Source: Candidatus Gastranaerophilales bacterium (GTDB lineage: Bacteria; Cyanobacteriota; Vampirovibrionia; Gastranaerophilales; Gastranaerophilaceae). Taken from it: a DNA stretch of 46,477 nucleotides. The DNA lies in NCBI GenBank assembly GCA_944322785.1, contig CALUPW010000013.1:1-46477 (forward strand), in the 5' to 3' direction. A model generated the notes under the pieces. It ran no database searches and had not been told where the DNA came from. It saw only the letters and a list, made by a program, of their open reading frames with translations. The stretch's first letter is position 1. Each line of letters begins with the position of its first letter. Below are positions 31,990 to 40,833 of the stretch, piece after piece. Position numbers and translations under genes: made by a program.

Positions 31990-34900
31990 TTAGTCATCTA
32001 CGCCTGTGGTTGATAGACTGTCTCTGTTTTTATCATCATTGGTGTTTGTGTTGGCGTAGTATTCTGCTTCTCCGGTTGTCGCATCCTCAAGCAAGCTTAA
32101 ATATAATAATTTGTTTGCTGTTGCCTGATCGAGTTCTACGAATTCACCGCCGGCACGTACATCAGTTGCGGTTACGATTTTTACTTCCGCATTGATTTCA
32201 ACATCGCCGTATTTGAGGTGTACAGGAACGATATCTCCGACTTTCAATGTGTTGTTGTGGCTTAATTGAACTCCGCCTCTTGAGATGTTTAATATACCGT
32301 CTACTGCCGGATCGGATTCGAATACAACAGGGTTCGGGTTGTTGTCGATATCAAATCTCATATATTGACGTTTGTCGATTACTGAAATATTGTCGGATAT
32401 TTCTTTTTTCCACATACGTTTTGCATCATCCATTGTTACGTCGTCGTCATTACCTGGATCCGGGTCTGGGTTAGGATCCGGGTCTGGATCTGGATCAGGG
32501 TCTGGATCCGGGTCTGGATCTGGATCTGGATCCGGGTCCGGGTCTGGATCAGGGTCTGGGTCTGGATCAGGATCAGGATCAGGATCTGGATCTGGATCTG
32601 GATCAGGATCTGGGTCTGGATCAGGATCTGGGTCTGGATCAGGATCTGGGTCTGGATCTGGATCAGGGTCTGGATCTGGATCTGGATCAGGAGCAGGTTC
32701 GGGTTCAGGAACTACAAGGTCATCGCCTTTTTCTACATCCGGATCAAAAGGTTCTTCAAACTCATCATTATCTTTTTGTCCGCTGCCGTCCGGATCACCA
32801 TCATTTGGAATACCGTCACCGTCTTTATCCCAGTAATAGTAATCTCTTAATCCGGTATCCTGTCCTATATCTGATACATCATCAGGTCTTACTGCTTTGC
32901 CTCTGATAGATACAGGGGTATCAGGATCACCAGCATTAACAATTGTATTTGTTGTATCATCTTTTGTTACTTCAGAAAGTCCGCCTTCACGGTGTTTACC
33001 CATATTGAAGTAGTAGCCGCCAACATAGGAGTTATCTGCAGTAACCGTTATATCCTGATCCATTCCGGGGTGGCTTACTGAACCTTGCCCGTTAATTGTT
33101 CCGTTTTTGATTACAATTGTTGAGTTCGGCCAGTTGTCAGGATCTGAGTCGAATGTCTTAGGATTATCGGGTGTTCCAAGATCAAGAGCTTTGATATTTG
33201 CCTTTTCCGGAACTATTCCGTCATACATTCCGTAATAGTCACCGGTTGTTTTATATCTTGAAGGTGCTCCGCCAAGATTTTCGATATAAATTTCAGGACC
33301 TCTGTTAACAACATTAACTTCGTTTTGCGCCGTAATATCTCTTATATATGTGTTTCCTGAAAATTCAGCGTTTACCGTACCTTCTCTTGAAGATATTGTA
33401 CAAACATTTGTGTCATTTTTGGTTCCGTCTGCATTGTCATTACCTTTGATATTAACATCACCGATTGCAAGGAATTCAACGCCTCCGTTAGAGTTTACTA
33501 TTGGAGTTTCATACAAATCATGCGGTGCGGATGCATCATCATTTTCATTTGCAATATCAACAGTTGTACCTGTTTGAATAAAGGTTAATTTGTCTTCTGT
33601 TTTACCGATATCTCCGCTTGCGATAACAGATATTCCGCTGCCTTTAAGGTTCGGTGTAGTTGAATTGTCATCAGATGTATTGATTACATTATAAGCTGTT
33701 GCACCTTTGTTAGTTTTGTCGTCGGCAAGAAGAATTACACGTCCGTCTGAATGAATACGGTTTACATGCATATCTTTATCCAAACTTGCCATATTGATTA
33801 AGGCATCTGTACCTGTGCTTTCGGCTGTTATAGAGCCGTCAATTGATGTGTTTATGGATTTTGTCAAATCTCTTTCAGAAGGTCCGACACCTGTGCATAC
33901 ATCACCGTCGCAAGGCCCTACTTCAGTACCGATTGAACCGTTTGTAACATCAATATTCAAGTCAGCGCCTTCTGTCGTTGTTATAAGTGTTTTAACGGTA
34001 TTTGCATCTTCTATATCCGCAAAGTAATTAAGAAGGCTTCCGTTGGTTACATTGATGTTTACATCAGCGTCAGATGAAATGTTGTTATCAGTTCTGTCGT
34101 GGCCTATAACCATATTTGAATTGCTGTTTGTAAAGTTTACAAGACCGTCTGTGTTTTTGTGTGTAACCAGACCTTCAACGTGCAGTCCGCCTGTACCGGA
34201 GTTATTTACGTTAAGTTCGGAACCTTTTGAATTAACTTTACCTTTGCTTGAAATAAGGAAGGTGCCTTTTTCGTTGTTTAATTTAGCGGTTCCGTTGTTA
34301 TTATTAACGGTTCCGTCGATTGTAAATCCGCCTTCGCCTGTATTATTCATTTCAAGTGAGTCGCCGCTGTTTTCAACAAGCCCGCCGTCTTGAACATTAA
34401 TTCCGCCGACTGTGTTGTTAATGGTTGTTGTTCCGGCAGTTGAAGTAACGGATCCTTGAATGTTCGTACCGCCCGCACCGGAATTTTCCATAAGAAGGCT
34501 TGTGCCGGCATTTGTTATTGAGCCGCCGGTAAGAACATTAATTCCGCCCTGTGTATTTTGAATATTGGCAGCACCTGTTGCATTGTTTATCAAACCGGCA
34601 ACATTCAATCCTTCAGGGCCGTTGTTTGTAATGTTAAGAGCGTCGCCGTTTGATGTTATTGAACCGCCTGCATTAACATTAAACGATTTTTGATTGTTGG
34701 TTAAAGTTGCAGCGCCGTTGTTGTTAATAATTTCACCGTCAACATTAAATCCGTCGGTTCCGTCATTAAGCATGGTAAGACTTGTACCCCCGTTAATAAC
34801 CTGACCGCCAGCTTTAACATTCAAACCGCCTTTTGAGTTTGTAATATTTGCGATACCTGTTTTATTTTCAACAAGGCCTGAAATATTCAATCCGTTTGCG

Positions 34901-36900
34901 CCGCTGTTTTTAATATCCAGTTCAGAACCTGCGCCTGTAACGGTTCCGTTAATATTAAATGCATCCTGTGTATTTGTAAGTTCGGCAAGACCGTTATTGT
35001 TTGTAACAGTTCCGTCTATGGTAAATCCGGCTTCACCGTTGTTTGTCATTGACATCTGGCTACCGTCATTAATAACCTGACCGCCGGTTTTAACGTTAAG
35101 ACCGCCTTTATCGTTCAAAATACGCAGGTAACCGGTATGGTTATCAACTGTGCCTGAAATATTCAAGCCGTTGATACCGTTTGTATTATTGATATTTAAT
35201 CTGTCGCCGTCAGATGTAACTGTACCGTTAATATCAAGCTTGTTGTTGTCGTTATTAAGGGTTCCTTCACCTCTGTTGTTGGCAACAAGACCGTCAATTA
35301 CAAAACCGCCGTCGCCTTTGTTATCCATAATAAGGTTAGAGCCGCCTGATATAACTTCACCTGTTCCTGTTACATTAAGTCCGCCGGATTGGTTTTTAAT
35401 TGTTGCAATGCCGAGGTTGTTTAAAACCTTTCCTGCAATATTCAGACCTTGTTCACCTGCTTCGTTTGTAATATCGAGGGATGTTCCGTTTGATGTAACG
35501 GTTCCGTTAATATTAAATTTATTATAACGGTTGCTTTCGTCACCGTTTCTTTGGTTTATTAAATCAGCATCGCCCGCATTGTTAAGAACTTCGCCGTCAA
35601 TAACAAATCCGTCAACACCCTGATTTATCATTGTTAAGCCTGTTCCGTTAGAAGTGACATTACCTGATGAAGTTACGTTCAAACCGCCTGCAAGAGAGTT
35701 TGTAATTCTCAGTGCGCCGGTGTTGTTTGTAACATCTCCGCCGATTGAAACTCCTGTTGTGCCGCTTGCGGTAGTTTCTTCAATTGTCATATCACCGTCG
35801 TTAACAAGAGTACCGTCAACCGTAATTCCTTCGCTGGCATTTTGACCTCTTATTATCATGTCGCCTTTGTTTTTAAGATCGCCTGTTGAGGTGATATTTA
35901 TGTTTCCGTTAGTATTTGTAACACTCAGCGTTCCGTTCGGGTTGGAAATTTCACCTGCAATCGTAACACCGTCAGCACCTGTGTTGGTGATAGTTGTATC
36001 ACTGTTTGCCGCAAAGTTTTTAAGATTTGCACCGTTTTCAATGTTTGTTCCGTTGTTTGAAGTTATAACAATTTTGCCGTTAGCGTTAGCAAATCCGCTT
36101 CCGGTATCCATGTTGTCAGTATTAACAAGTGATTCAAACAGCGTATCAGCAGCTGCTTTGTCTGTAAATACTTCCGTGTTGCCGCCGACGCCCGCAATCA
36201 ACAGTCCGCCGTTACCGGCTGTTACATGTCCGCCGTTCAATTCAATATCGTTGCGGGCAAGAATTTTTCCGTTAATAGTGATTGAACCGTTGCCCAATGC
36301 AACACTTGACGGATCCCATTCTTTTGAAATTTCAGTAGCAATCGAGCTTCCGTATCGGCTGTCTCTTTCTGCAACGGGAATTCCGCTTTTCAATGCATCA
36401 AATGATTCCTGTGTCGGAGTAAATACCTGTAAAGAACCAACATTTAAAACGCCGCTGGAGCCTACAACAAAACCATTTGGCGAAACAAAAACAAGATTTC
36501 CGTCAGGTTTTATCTGTCCGCCAATACCGTTAACAGCATTTACAATACCGTTAATTTCAGCTCTACTGTTAACAAAGTTAACAATAGTATCAAGATCCCA
36601 GTATCCTGATGAAGTATTACCTCCTCCATCATTGTTCTGAAAGTAAGCCTGGAAGATAAAGTTCATAATATCGCCCTGGCTAAGATTTAGTTGTTGAAAC
36701 TCTTTAAATCCTACTTTACCGTTCCAAGCATCAGGATAAATTTCATAATTTCCTGTAGTTGGATGTGTATTAATCGGTACATTGTTTCCATCTGTAACGG
36801 TCGATGCCGCTGCCTGATTTACCAAAGATTGTTGCAAAACTAATACTGAACAAAGTATCAGAGGAACAAATCTTTTTTTGTCGGTTTGTGATTTTCTCAT
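31990..36900 (-). CDS. Filamentous haemagglutinin-type adhesin ending in a PilZ domain
   Basis: About 1636 residues, started at the ATG at 36900 (AGAGG 7 bases upstream), not the in-frame GTG at 36930. Order: signal peptide (1-33); TPS-type haemagglutinin N-terminal domain (about 35-190, with GNLVFVSPNGFVVGSSG); about 700 residues of roughly 47-residue beta-helix repeats built on GLN(I/V)xGxVxN and TNxxG patterns; a non-repetitive part; a Ca2+-binding-like DKDGDGIPNDGDPDG segment; about 80 residues of Asp-Pro repeats; and a C-terminal PilZ domain (about 1510-1605). The PilZ has RQYMR and NISRGG, fitting the c-di-GMP motifs RxxxR and (D/N)xSxxG. No TpsB transporter gene is in the window. PilZ on a secreted protein is very unusual. 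Confidence 0.87.
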   Translation of the reverse strand: MRKSQTDKKRFVPLILCSVLVLQQSLVNQAAASTVTDGNNVPINTHPTTGNYEIYPDAWNGKVGFKEFQQLNLSQGDIMNFIFQAYFQNNDGGGNTSSGYWDLDTIVNFVNSRAEINGIVNAVNGIGGQIKPDGNLVFVSPNGFVVGSSGVLNVGSLQVFTPTQESFDALKSGIPVAERDSRYGSSIATEISKEWDPSSVALGNGSITINGKILARNDIELNGGHVTAGNGGLLIAGVGGNTEVFTDKAAADTLFESLVNTDNMDTGSGFANANGKIVITSNNGTNIENGANLKNFAANSDTTITNTGADGVTIAGEISNPNGTLSVTNTNGNINITSTGDLKNKGDMIIRGQNASEGITVDGTLVNDGDMTIEETTASGTTGVSIGGDVTNNTGALRITNSLAGGLNVTSSGNVTSNGTGLTMINQGVDGFVIDGEVLNNAGDADLINQRNGDESNRYNKFNINGTVTSNGTSLDITNEAGEQGLNIAGKVLNNLGIATIKNQSGGLNVTGTGEVISGGSNLIMDNKGDGGFVIDGLVANNRGEGTLNNDNNKLDINGTVTSDGDRLNINNTNGINGLNISGTVDNHTGYLRILNDKGGLNVKTGGQVINDGSQMSMTNNGEAGFTIDGTVTNNNGLAELTNTQDAFNINGTVTGAGSELDIKNSGANGLNISGLVENKTGIANITNSKGGLNVKAGGQVINGGTSLTMLNDGTDGFNVDGEIINNNGAATLTNNQKSFNVNAGGSITSNGDALNITNNGPEGLNVAGLINNATGAANIQNTQGGINVLTGGSITNAGTSLLMENSGAGGTNIQGSVTSTAGTTTINNTVGGINVQDGGLVENSGDSLEMNNTGEGGFTIDGTVNNNNGTAKLNNEKGTFLISSKGKVNSKGSELNVNNSGTGGLHVEGLVTHKNTDGLVNFTNSNSNMVIGHDRTDNNISSDADVNINVTNGSLLNYFADIEDANTVKTLITTTEGADLNIDVTNGSIGTEVGPCDGDVCTGVGPSERDLTKSINTSIDGSITAESTGTDALINMASLDKDMHVNRIHSDGRVILLADDKTNKGATAYNVINTSDDNSTTPNLKGSGISVIASGDIGKTEDKLTFIQTGTTVDIANENDDASAPHDLYETPIVNSNGGVEFLAIGDVNIKGNDNADGTKNDTNVCTISSREGTVNAEFSGNTYIRDITAQNEVNVVNRGPEIYIENLGGAPSRYKTTGDYYGMYDGIVPEKANIKALDLGTPDNPKTFDSDPDNWPNSTIVIKNGTINGQGSVSHPGMDQDITVTADNSYVGGYYFNMGKHREGGLSEVTKDDTTNTIVNAGDPDTPVSIRGKAVRPDDVSDIGQDTGLRDYYYWDKDGDGIPNDGDPDGSGQKDNDEFEEPFDPDVEKGDDLVVPEPEPAPDPDPDPDPDPDPDPDPDPDPDPDPDPDPDPDPDPDPDPDPDPDPDPDPDPDPDPDPDPDPDPDPDPDPDPDPNPDPDPGNDDDVTMDDAKRMWKKEISDNISVIDKRQYMRFDIDNNPNPVVFESDPAVDGILNISRGGVQLSHNNTLKVGDIVPVHLKYGDVEINAEVKIVTATDVRAGGEFVELDQATANKLLYLSLLEDATTGEAEYYANTNTNDDKNRDSLSTTGVDD
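32456..32693 (-). repeat. Asp-Pro coding low-complexity repeat
   Basis: About 240 bp made of hexamers of the GGATC(T/A/C) type (plus strand), encoding (Asp-Pro)n on the minus strand. It links the adhesin body to its PilZ domain. Codon variants are mixed, with some higher-order blocks repeated, so copy number is likely to vary between strains. Confidence 0.93.
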
Positions 36901-37299
36901 ACGCAACCTCTTATCTCTTATTTTTAGCACATTAACACTCGCGTTTAATTTTTTATATTTATATAAACGTAATTTGTGTCATGAAAATTTAGTGTTTTCG
37001 TATAAAAATTTACAAACCTTAATAATTTTATGAATTTTTTGAAATTTTCGGGCATGTAAATTTATATAACAAATATTAATATTCCCTATATATCTAAAAA
37101 ATATACAAAATATATAATGTAAAGAAATGTAAACGCAAATTTTTAGGTCGAAACCCTCTCATATCAAGGAAAATAAAATTTAACCAAAAATTAACATTAA
37201 ACTTTATGCAATTTTTAGCCGAAGAAAAACTTTATAAAGATAAAGAGAAGTATAAAAATGCGCTTTTTGCAATTGTAAAAGGAGCAGAAAGGATTAATT
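36901..37299. other. Divergent intergenic region, adhesin / 1106-residue protein
   Basis: About 400 AT-rich bases between two divergent surface-type genes. It contains the second TTAACC-N5-TTAACA repeat (37179-37196) and several TATAAA/TATAAT-like hexamers (for example 37231). Near the right gene are two purine-rich blocks, the nearer one (AGAAAGGA) acting as its Shine-Dalgarno sequence. No additional gene is seen. Confidence 0.6.
37179..37196. promoter_or_regulatory. TTAACC-N5-TTAACA direct repeat, copy 2
   Basis: Exact 18-base copy of 31431-31448, about 105 bases upstream of the 1106-residue gene. The two TTAAC units sit one helical turn apart on the same face of the DNA, as in OmpR-family sites. 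Confidence 0.4.
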
Positions 37300-40200
37300 A
37301 TGTGTGCTGTTGAGTTTAATTACAAGACTTATTTTACAGAAGAGCAGTGGAAAAAGTTAACCAGTGATGTAAAGGAAGAATGTAAAAAAGATCCATTATT
37401 TGCGAAGCAGGTTGCAAGTGAACTTAAAAGCGGCGGAGACCCTTCAACCATTGGAACACAGCTTGCATATCCGGGTGGAAAACTTAAATCAGGACCAATT
37501 AAAGGTTTTGAATTGGAAAGAACAACAGCTGATTCTGTTACAACCGGCGTAAAAATGAATGTAGATAATCTGGAGGCATTAAAGCCAAAATATAATATTG
37601 CAGATTTGGAAAACGACAAACAATTACGCAAAACAGCAGAAGCACAATGGGAAGAATATTTTCTTGCCAGAGCAAAAGAAAATCCGGAAGAAGCCAAACG
37701 AGATATGGTGCGTATTCTCTACAACAAAGAAGTCGCACAGATCAAGGGCGGCATGGAAGAAATGCTTAAAGACTCAAAACAAAGCAAAGTATTAAAAAGT
37801 AAATACCTTGCAGAAGGTTATGCAACAGCAAAAGAACAGGAAGCATATGAGAACAAAATTAAACAACTTACAGAAGAATATAAAAGTGAAAGAGGTAACG
37901 CAACAGCTATAAGAGATTATAATGCTTTGTTTAGAGAACAGGGTAAAAATGACCCGATAGATGAAGGCGGGCATATTACAAATGCGCAGTTTGATGCATT
38001 AGTCAAACTAAAGGCATTAGATGCCATTGAAATTGACGGTGATCGTCTTGATAAAATGGCAATCAGTGCAATAACTGACCAAAAATTTAACGAAGGATTG
38101 CGTAAGGCTAACGAATATCAGGAAGAAATAGATAAACTTAAAAGAGAAAGTTTATCACCAAAAGCAAAAAAAATTCAGGAAGACGCAATTAAAAAGGATA
38201 TGGAATATGCCAAACAGATCAACAAATTATTGACTGATGCAGAAACTCCGGAGTCAATTGCATATAGGAAAGACTTTAATGCTAGATACAAAGAAATGGA
38301 AGCTAAAGTCGAATATCTGAGACGTATTGGTAAGAATGAGGAAGCTGATGCTTTAGAAGCAGAACGCCTTCAAGCTAAAAAAGAAGCACAAGAGCATATC
38401 AACACTCTTTTAGATCAAGACAAACTAGCAGAAGCCAACAAACTTACTGAGGAACAAAAAACAGCACGAGAAGCCGCAAACAAAGCTGTTTATGAGGCTT
38501 TAGATCCAAAAGTAAAGGAAAAAATAACAAAACTTGAAGGAAAAATAGCTGATGCAATTAAGGATGGCAATGCTGATGCTCTTGAATTGACAGGCAAGAA
38601 TGTTGAAAAGATTGCTAAAATCTTTGCTGAAGCTCAGGTTGACAAAGAAATAGCGGAAAATCGTTATAACAAAACAGTTGTACACTGGGATAAAGATCCT
38701 TCAATAAATGAAAATGACGGTATGCGACATACATATTTGGATAATAATATCCGTGAAATTGTTCAATCATATCCTGATGTTTTTGCTCGTGAACCAAAAG
38801 ATGGTGAAGCTCCGGACTTTACGGTTGATGGTAAAGGATATAAATTTGACAGTGATAAATATAAAGAACAAATGTTAAGAATGGCAAACGATAATCAGCG
38901 AGACAACATAGATTCTAATGATGCAGCTTACGGTGCAGATTATCTTGCTGTTATTAAAGAACGTAAAGAATTTGCGGATTTTGCTGCTGGTCATTCTGTT
39001 AAAGCAAAACTTAATGATAGAAGATTAGCAGGAAAGGCCTATAAAATCGCAGGATTAGATATAGAACGTGATAAAACAGTCGGTAAACGTCTAAAACACG
39101 TTGGCGTTGGTGTATTTAAAGGAGCAGTAATGGGCGGCGCTGCTGCGGCATTGGCAGAATATTTAAGTACAACAAAAGTAGTTGAATCTAAATTCTTTAA
39201 AATTGTTGAATATTCAGGTTCTGTACCTTTTGCAAAAATGGTACATTATAAAGGTGAAACGGATGCAACATTGACAGGTAAATATAGGGGTACCCACCAT
39301 GTTGAAGGTGATCAGGCATATAGTCAACAAATAACAGTTGAAGGAGATGCAGAATCTTACGTATCATTTGAATATTCAGGTTATAAAGATTATTATGGTT
39401 CAAAGGACTATTCAGGTACGGTAAGTGCCGAAGTCAGCGGGACTACGCCATACCAGACAACCCATACGGATTATTATAATGGAATTCCTGTTGGAGAACA
39501 GGTTGTAAATGTTGATGTTCCCTATCACGATAAGGTTAATGTGCCTTATAAAGGTACGGTTGATTATTCAGGCACAGTCTATTACTCCGGAGAAGTCGGA
39601 GGTAATGTAAAAATCCCATACAAACAAGTAGTTGATGTTGACGGTACTGTACACTGGGTTGCTGATGTAGAGATCGAAGACGACGTTACATTGACAGGTA
39701 AAGCTGCATATGAAGGCGACGTAATGGTTGAGGAAGATGTTCAATATAAAGGTGAAAAAGAAGTTTCTGGAACCACAGTCGGCAGACCGAAATTTGACTG
39801 GAATAATGTTGCAAAAGGTGCAATTACGGGTGCAATAGCCGGTGGGCTTAATGCGCTTGCTGACTGGGGAAAAATATATGATGAAGGCGACCGCAGAGAC
39901 AGTATCGCAAGAAAAGTCCTATCAGAAAAGAATGTTGACGGCAGAACTGCAGTGTTAAGAACCGATACAGCCGCTCCAACTGTCGGACCAATCGAAGTTC
40001 CGGATGAAGAAATCGTACTGGATGAACAGGAACTTGTTGGAACTCCTACGCAACCGGAAGAAGGTGAAGAACCGGAAAAATGCAAAGCGGAAGCTAAAGA
40101 GGTCAAGACAGAACAAGATGCCTATAAGCGGGTTCTTGATATGAGAGGTAAATTGTTATATGACGCAATTGCAAAAGCATACGGAATAACCGATCCTAAA

Positions 40201-40620
40201 GAACTGTATGCAGCAATCGGCGTTGTAAAAGGCTGGCATGGTATCAGCGAAGCAGAAAGAAAGAAAAACATCTGGATTGCAAACCTTGGTTTGAAAGGTG
40301 TTTTAGAATTAAAAGATAAAAGCGGCAACGTTATAAAAAGATTCGAGTTACAGCCATTTAAGCGTGCCGATGTTGACGATTACGACAAAACCGACAAACC
40401 AGGTGTATACAGAGAACGTATTCCGGCAACCGTCGAATCAATCGGAGGCAAACTGGTCGTATATTGTCCGGGAGAAGACGGTGAAGGTGTTGTAAGAGGA
40501 CAATACGACAACTATGAAGACGCAAGACTTGCTGCCAAATACTTTAACGAACATCAGGAAGTCCCGACAGACGAACAGCTTGAAGAAATGAAAAATCCTA
40601 AAAAGAAAGAAGAAGAATAG
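37300..40620 (+). CDS. Unrecognised large protein with YSG-rich beta repeats between glycine zippers
   Basis: An 1106-residue protein with no family I recognise and no signal peptide. Residues 1-600 are charged, Ala/Glu/Lys-rich and largely helical or coiled coil. A glycine-zipper segment (GVFKGAVMGGAAAALAEYL) is near 601-622 and a second (AKGAITGAIAGGLNALADWG) near 836-856. Between them, residues 637-825 are beta-repetitive: VxYxGxV and YSGxV units with alternating Tyr, Gly and Val. The last 250 residues are mixed, with a Cys and an acidic end. Two membrane-compatible zippers around a beta region suggest a hairpin topology that exposes the repeat. It is divergent from the adhesin gene, and a good Shine-Dalgarno sequence supports the start. 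Confidence 0.8.
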   Translation: MCAVEFNYKTYFTEEQWKKLTSDVKEECKKDPLFAKQVASELKSGGDPSTIGTQLAYPGGKLKSGPIKGFELERTTADSVTTGVKMNVDNLEALKPKYNIADLENDKQLRKTAEAQWEEYFLARAKENPEEAKRDMVRILYNKEVAQIKGGMEEMLKDSKQSKVLKSKYLAEGYATAKEQEAYENKIKQLTEEYKSERGNATAIRDYNALFREQGKNDPIDEGGHITNAQFDALVKLKALDAIEIDGDRLDKMAISAITDQKFNEGLRKANEYQEEIDKLKRESLSPKAKKIQEDAIKKDMEYAKQINKLLTDAETPESIAYRKDFNARYKEMEAKVEYLRRIGKNEEADALEAERLQAKKEAQEHINTLLDQDKLAEANKLTEEQKTAREAANKAVYEALDPKVKEKITKLEGKIADAIKDGNADALELTGKNVEKIAKIFAEAQVDKEIAENRYNKTVVHWDKDPSINENDGMRHTYLDNNIREIVQSYPDVFAREPKDGEAPDFTVDGKGYKFDSDKYKEQMLRMANDNQRDNIDSNDAAYGADYLAVIKERKEFADFAAGHSVKAKLNDRRLAGKAYKIAGLDIERDKTVGKRLKHVGVGVFKGAVMGGAAAALAEYLSTTKVVESKFFKIVEYSGSVPFAKMVHYKGETDATLTGKYRGTHHVEGDQAYSQQITVEGDAESYVSFEYSGYKDYYGSKDYSGTVSAEVSGTTPYQTTHTDYYNGIPVGEQVVNVDVPYHDKVNVPYKGTVDYSGTVYYSGEVGGNVKIPYKQVVDVDGTVHWVADVEIEDDVTLTGKAAYEGDVMVEEDVQYKGEKEVSGTTVGRPKFDWNNVAKGAITGAIAGGLNALADWGKIYDEGDRRDSIARKVLSEKNVDGRTAVLRTDTAAPTVGPIEVPDEEIVLDEQELVGTPTQPEEGEEPEKCKAEAKEVKTEQDAYKRVLDMRGKLLYDAIAKAYGITDPKELYAAIGVVKGWHGISEAERKKNIWIANLGLKGVLELKDKSGNVIKRFELQPFKRADVDDYDKTDKPGVYRERIPATVESIGGKLVVYCPGEDGEGVVRGQYDNYEDARLAAKYFNEHQEVPTDEQLEEMKNPKKKEEE

Positions 40621-40701
40621 ATTTTGTTTGCAAACAAACGTCCGCAGATTAGATGGAGGTATTGAAAAACAAAAGAGAGCACAATTGAATATTTTTAAAA
40701 A

Positions 40702-40727
40702 CCGCAGTCAGAATTTTCTGACCGCGG
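40702..40727 (+). terminator. Hairpin after the 1106-residue gene
   Basis: A 12-bp stem with one mismatch (CCGCAGTCAGAA/TTCTGACCGCGG) 80 bases past the stop codon, followed by CTCCATTATAAT rather than a T run. It may be a terminator that depends on other factors, or a transcript end stabiliser. Confidence 0.5.
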
Positions 40728-40792
40728 CTCCATTATAATAACCGTTCGGACTATAGAAAATTATTAAACTCCGTGACTTAATAATAATTAAT

Positions 40793-40826
40793 ATTTGAAG
40801 TCATATTAAAAAGTGCATGCTAGAAT
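40793..40826 (+). promoter_or_regulatory. Extended -10 promoter of the GH13 gene, probably leaderless
   Basis: TGCTAGAAT is an extended -10 (TAGAAT at 40821-40826) with TTGAAG about 20 bases upstream. The ATG at 40834 lies 7 bases past the -10, about where transcription should begin, and there is no Shine-Dalgarno sequence. Confidence 0.5.
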
Positions 40827-40833
40827 ACAACAC

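Noticed and set aside
32372..32836. Plus-strand open frame coding a long Gly-Ser repeat
   Set aside because: It is the mirror of the Asp-Pro repeat of the adhesin; the hexamer repeat keeps several frames open. The minus frame has the signal peptide and domains.
33350..36640. Several plus-strand open frames opposite the adhesin
   Set aside because: Repetitive coding DNA keeps the opposite frames open. None has a ribosome-binding site or recognisable protein.
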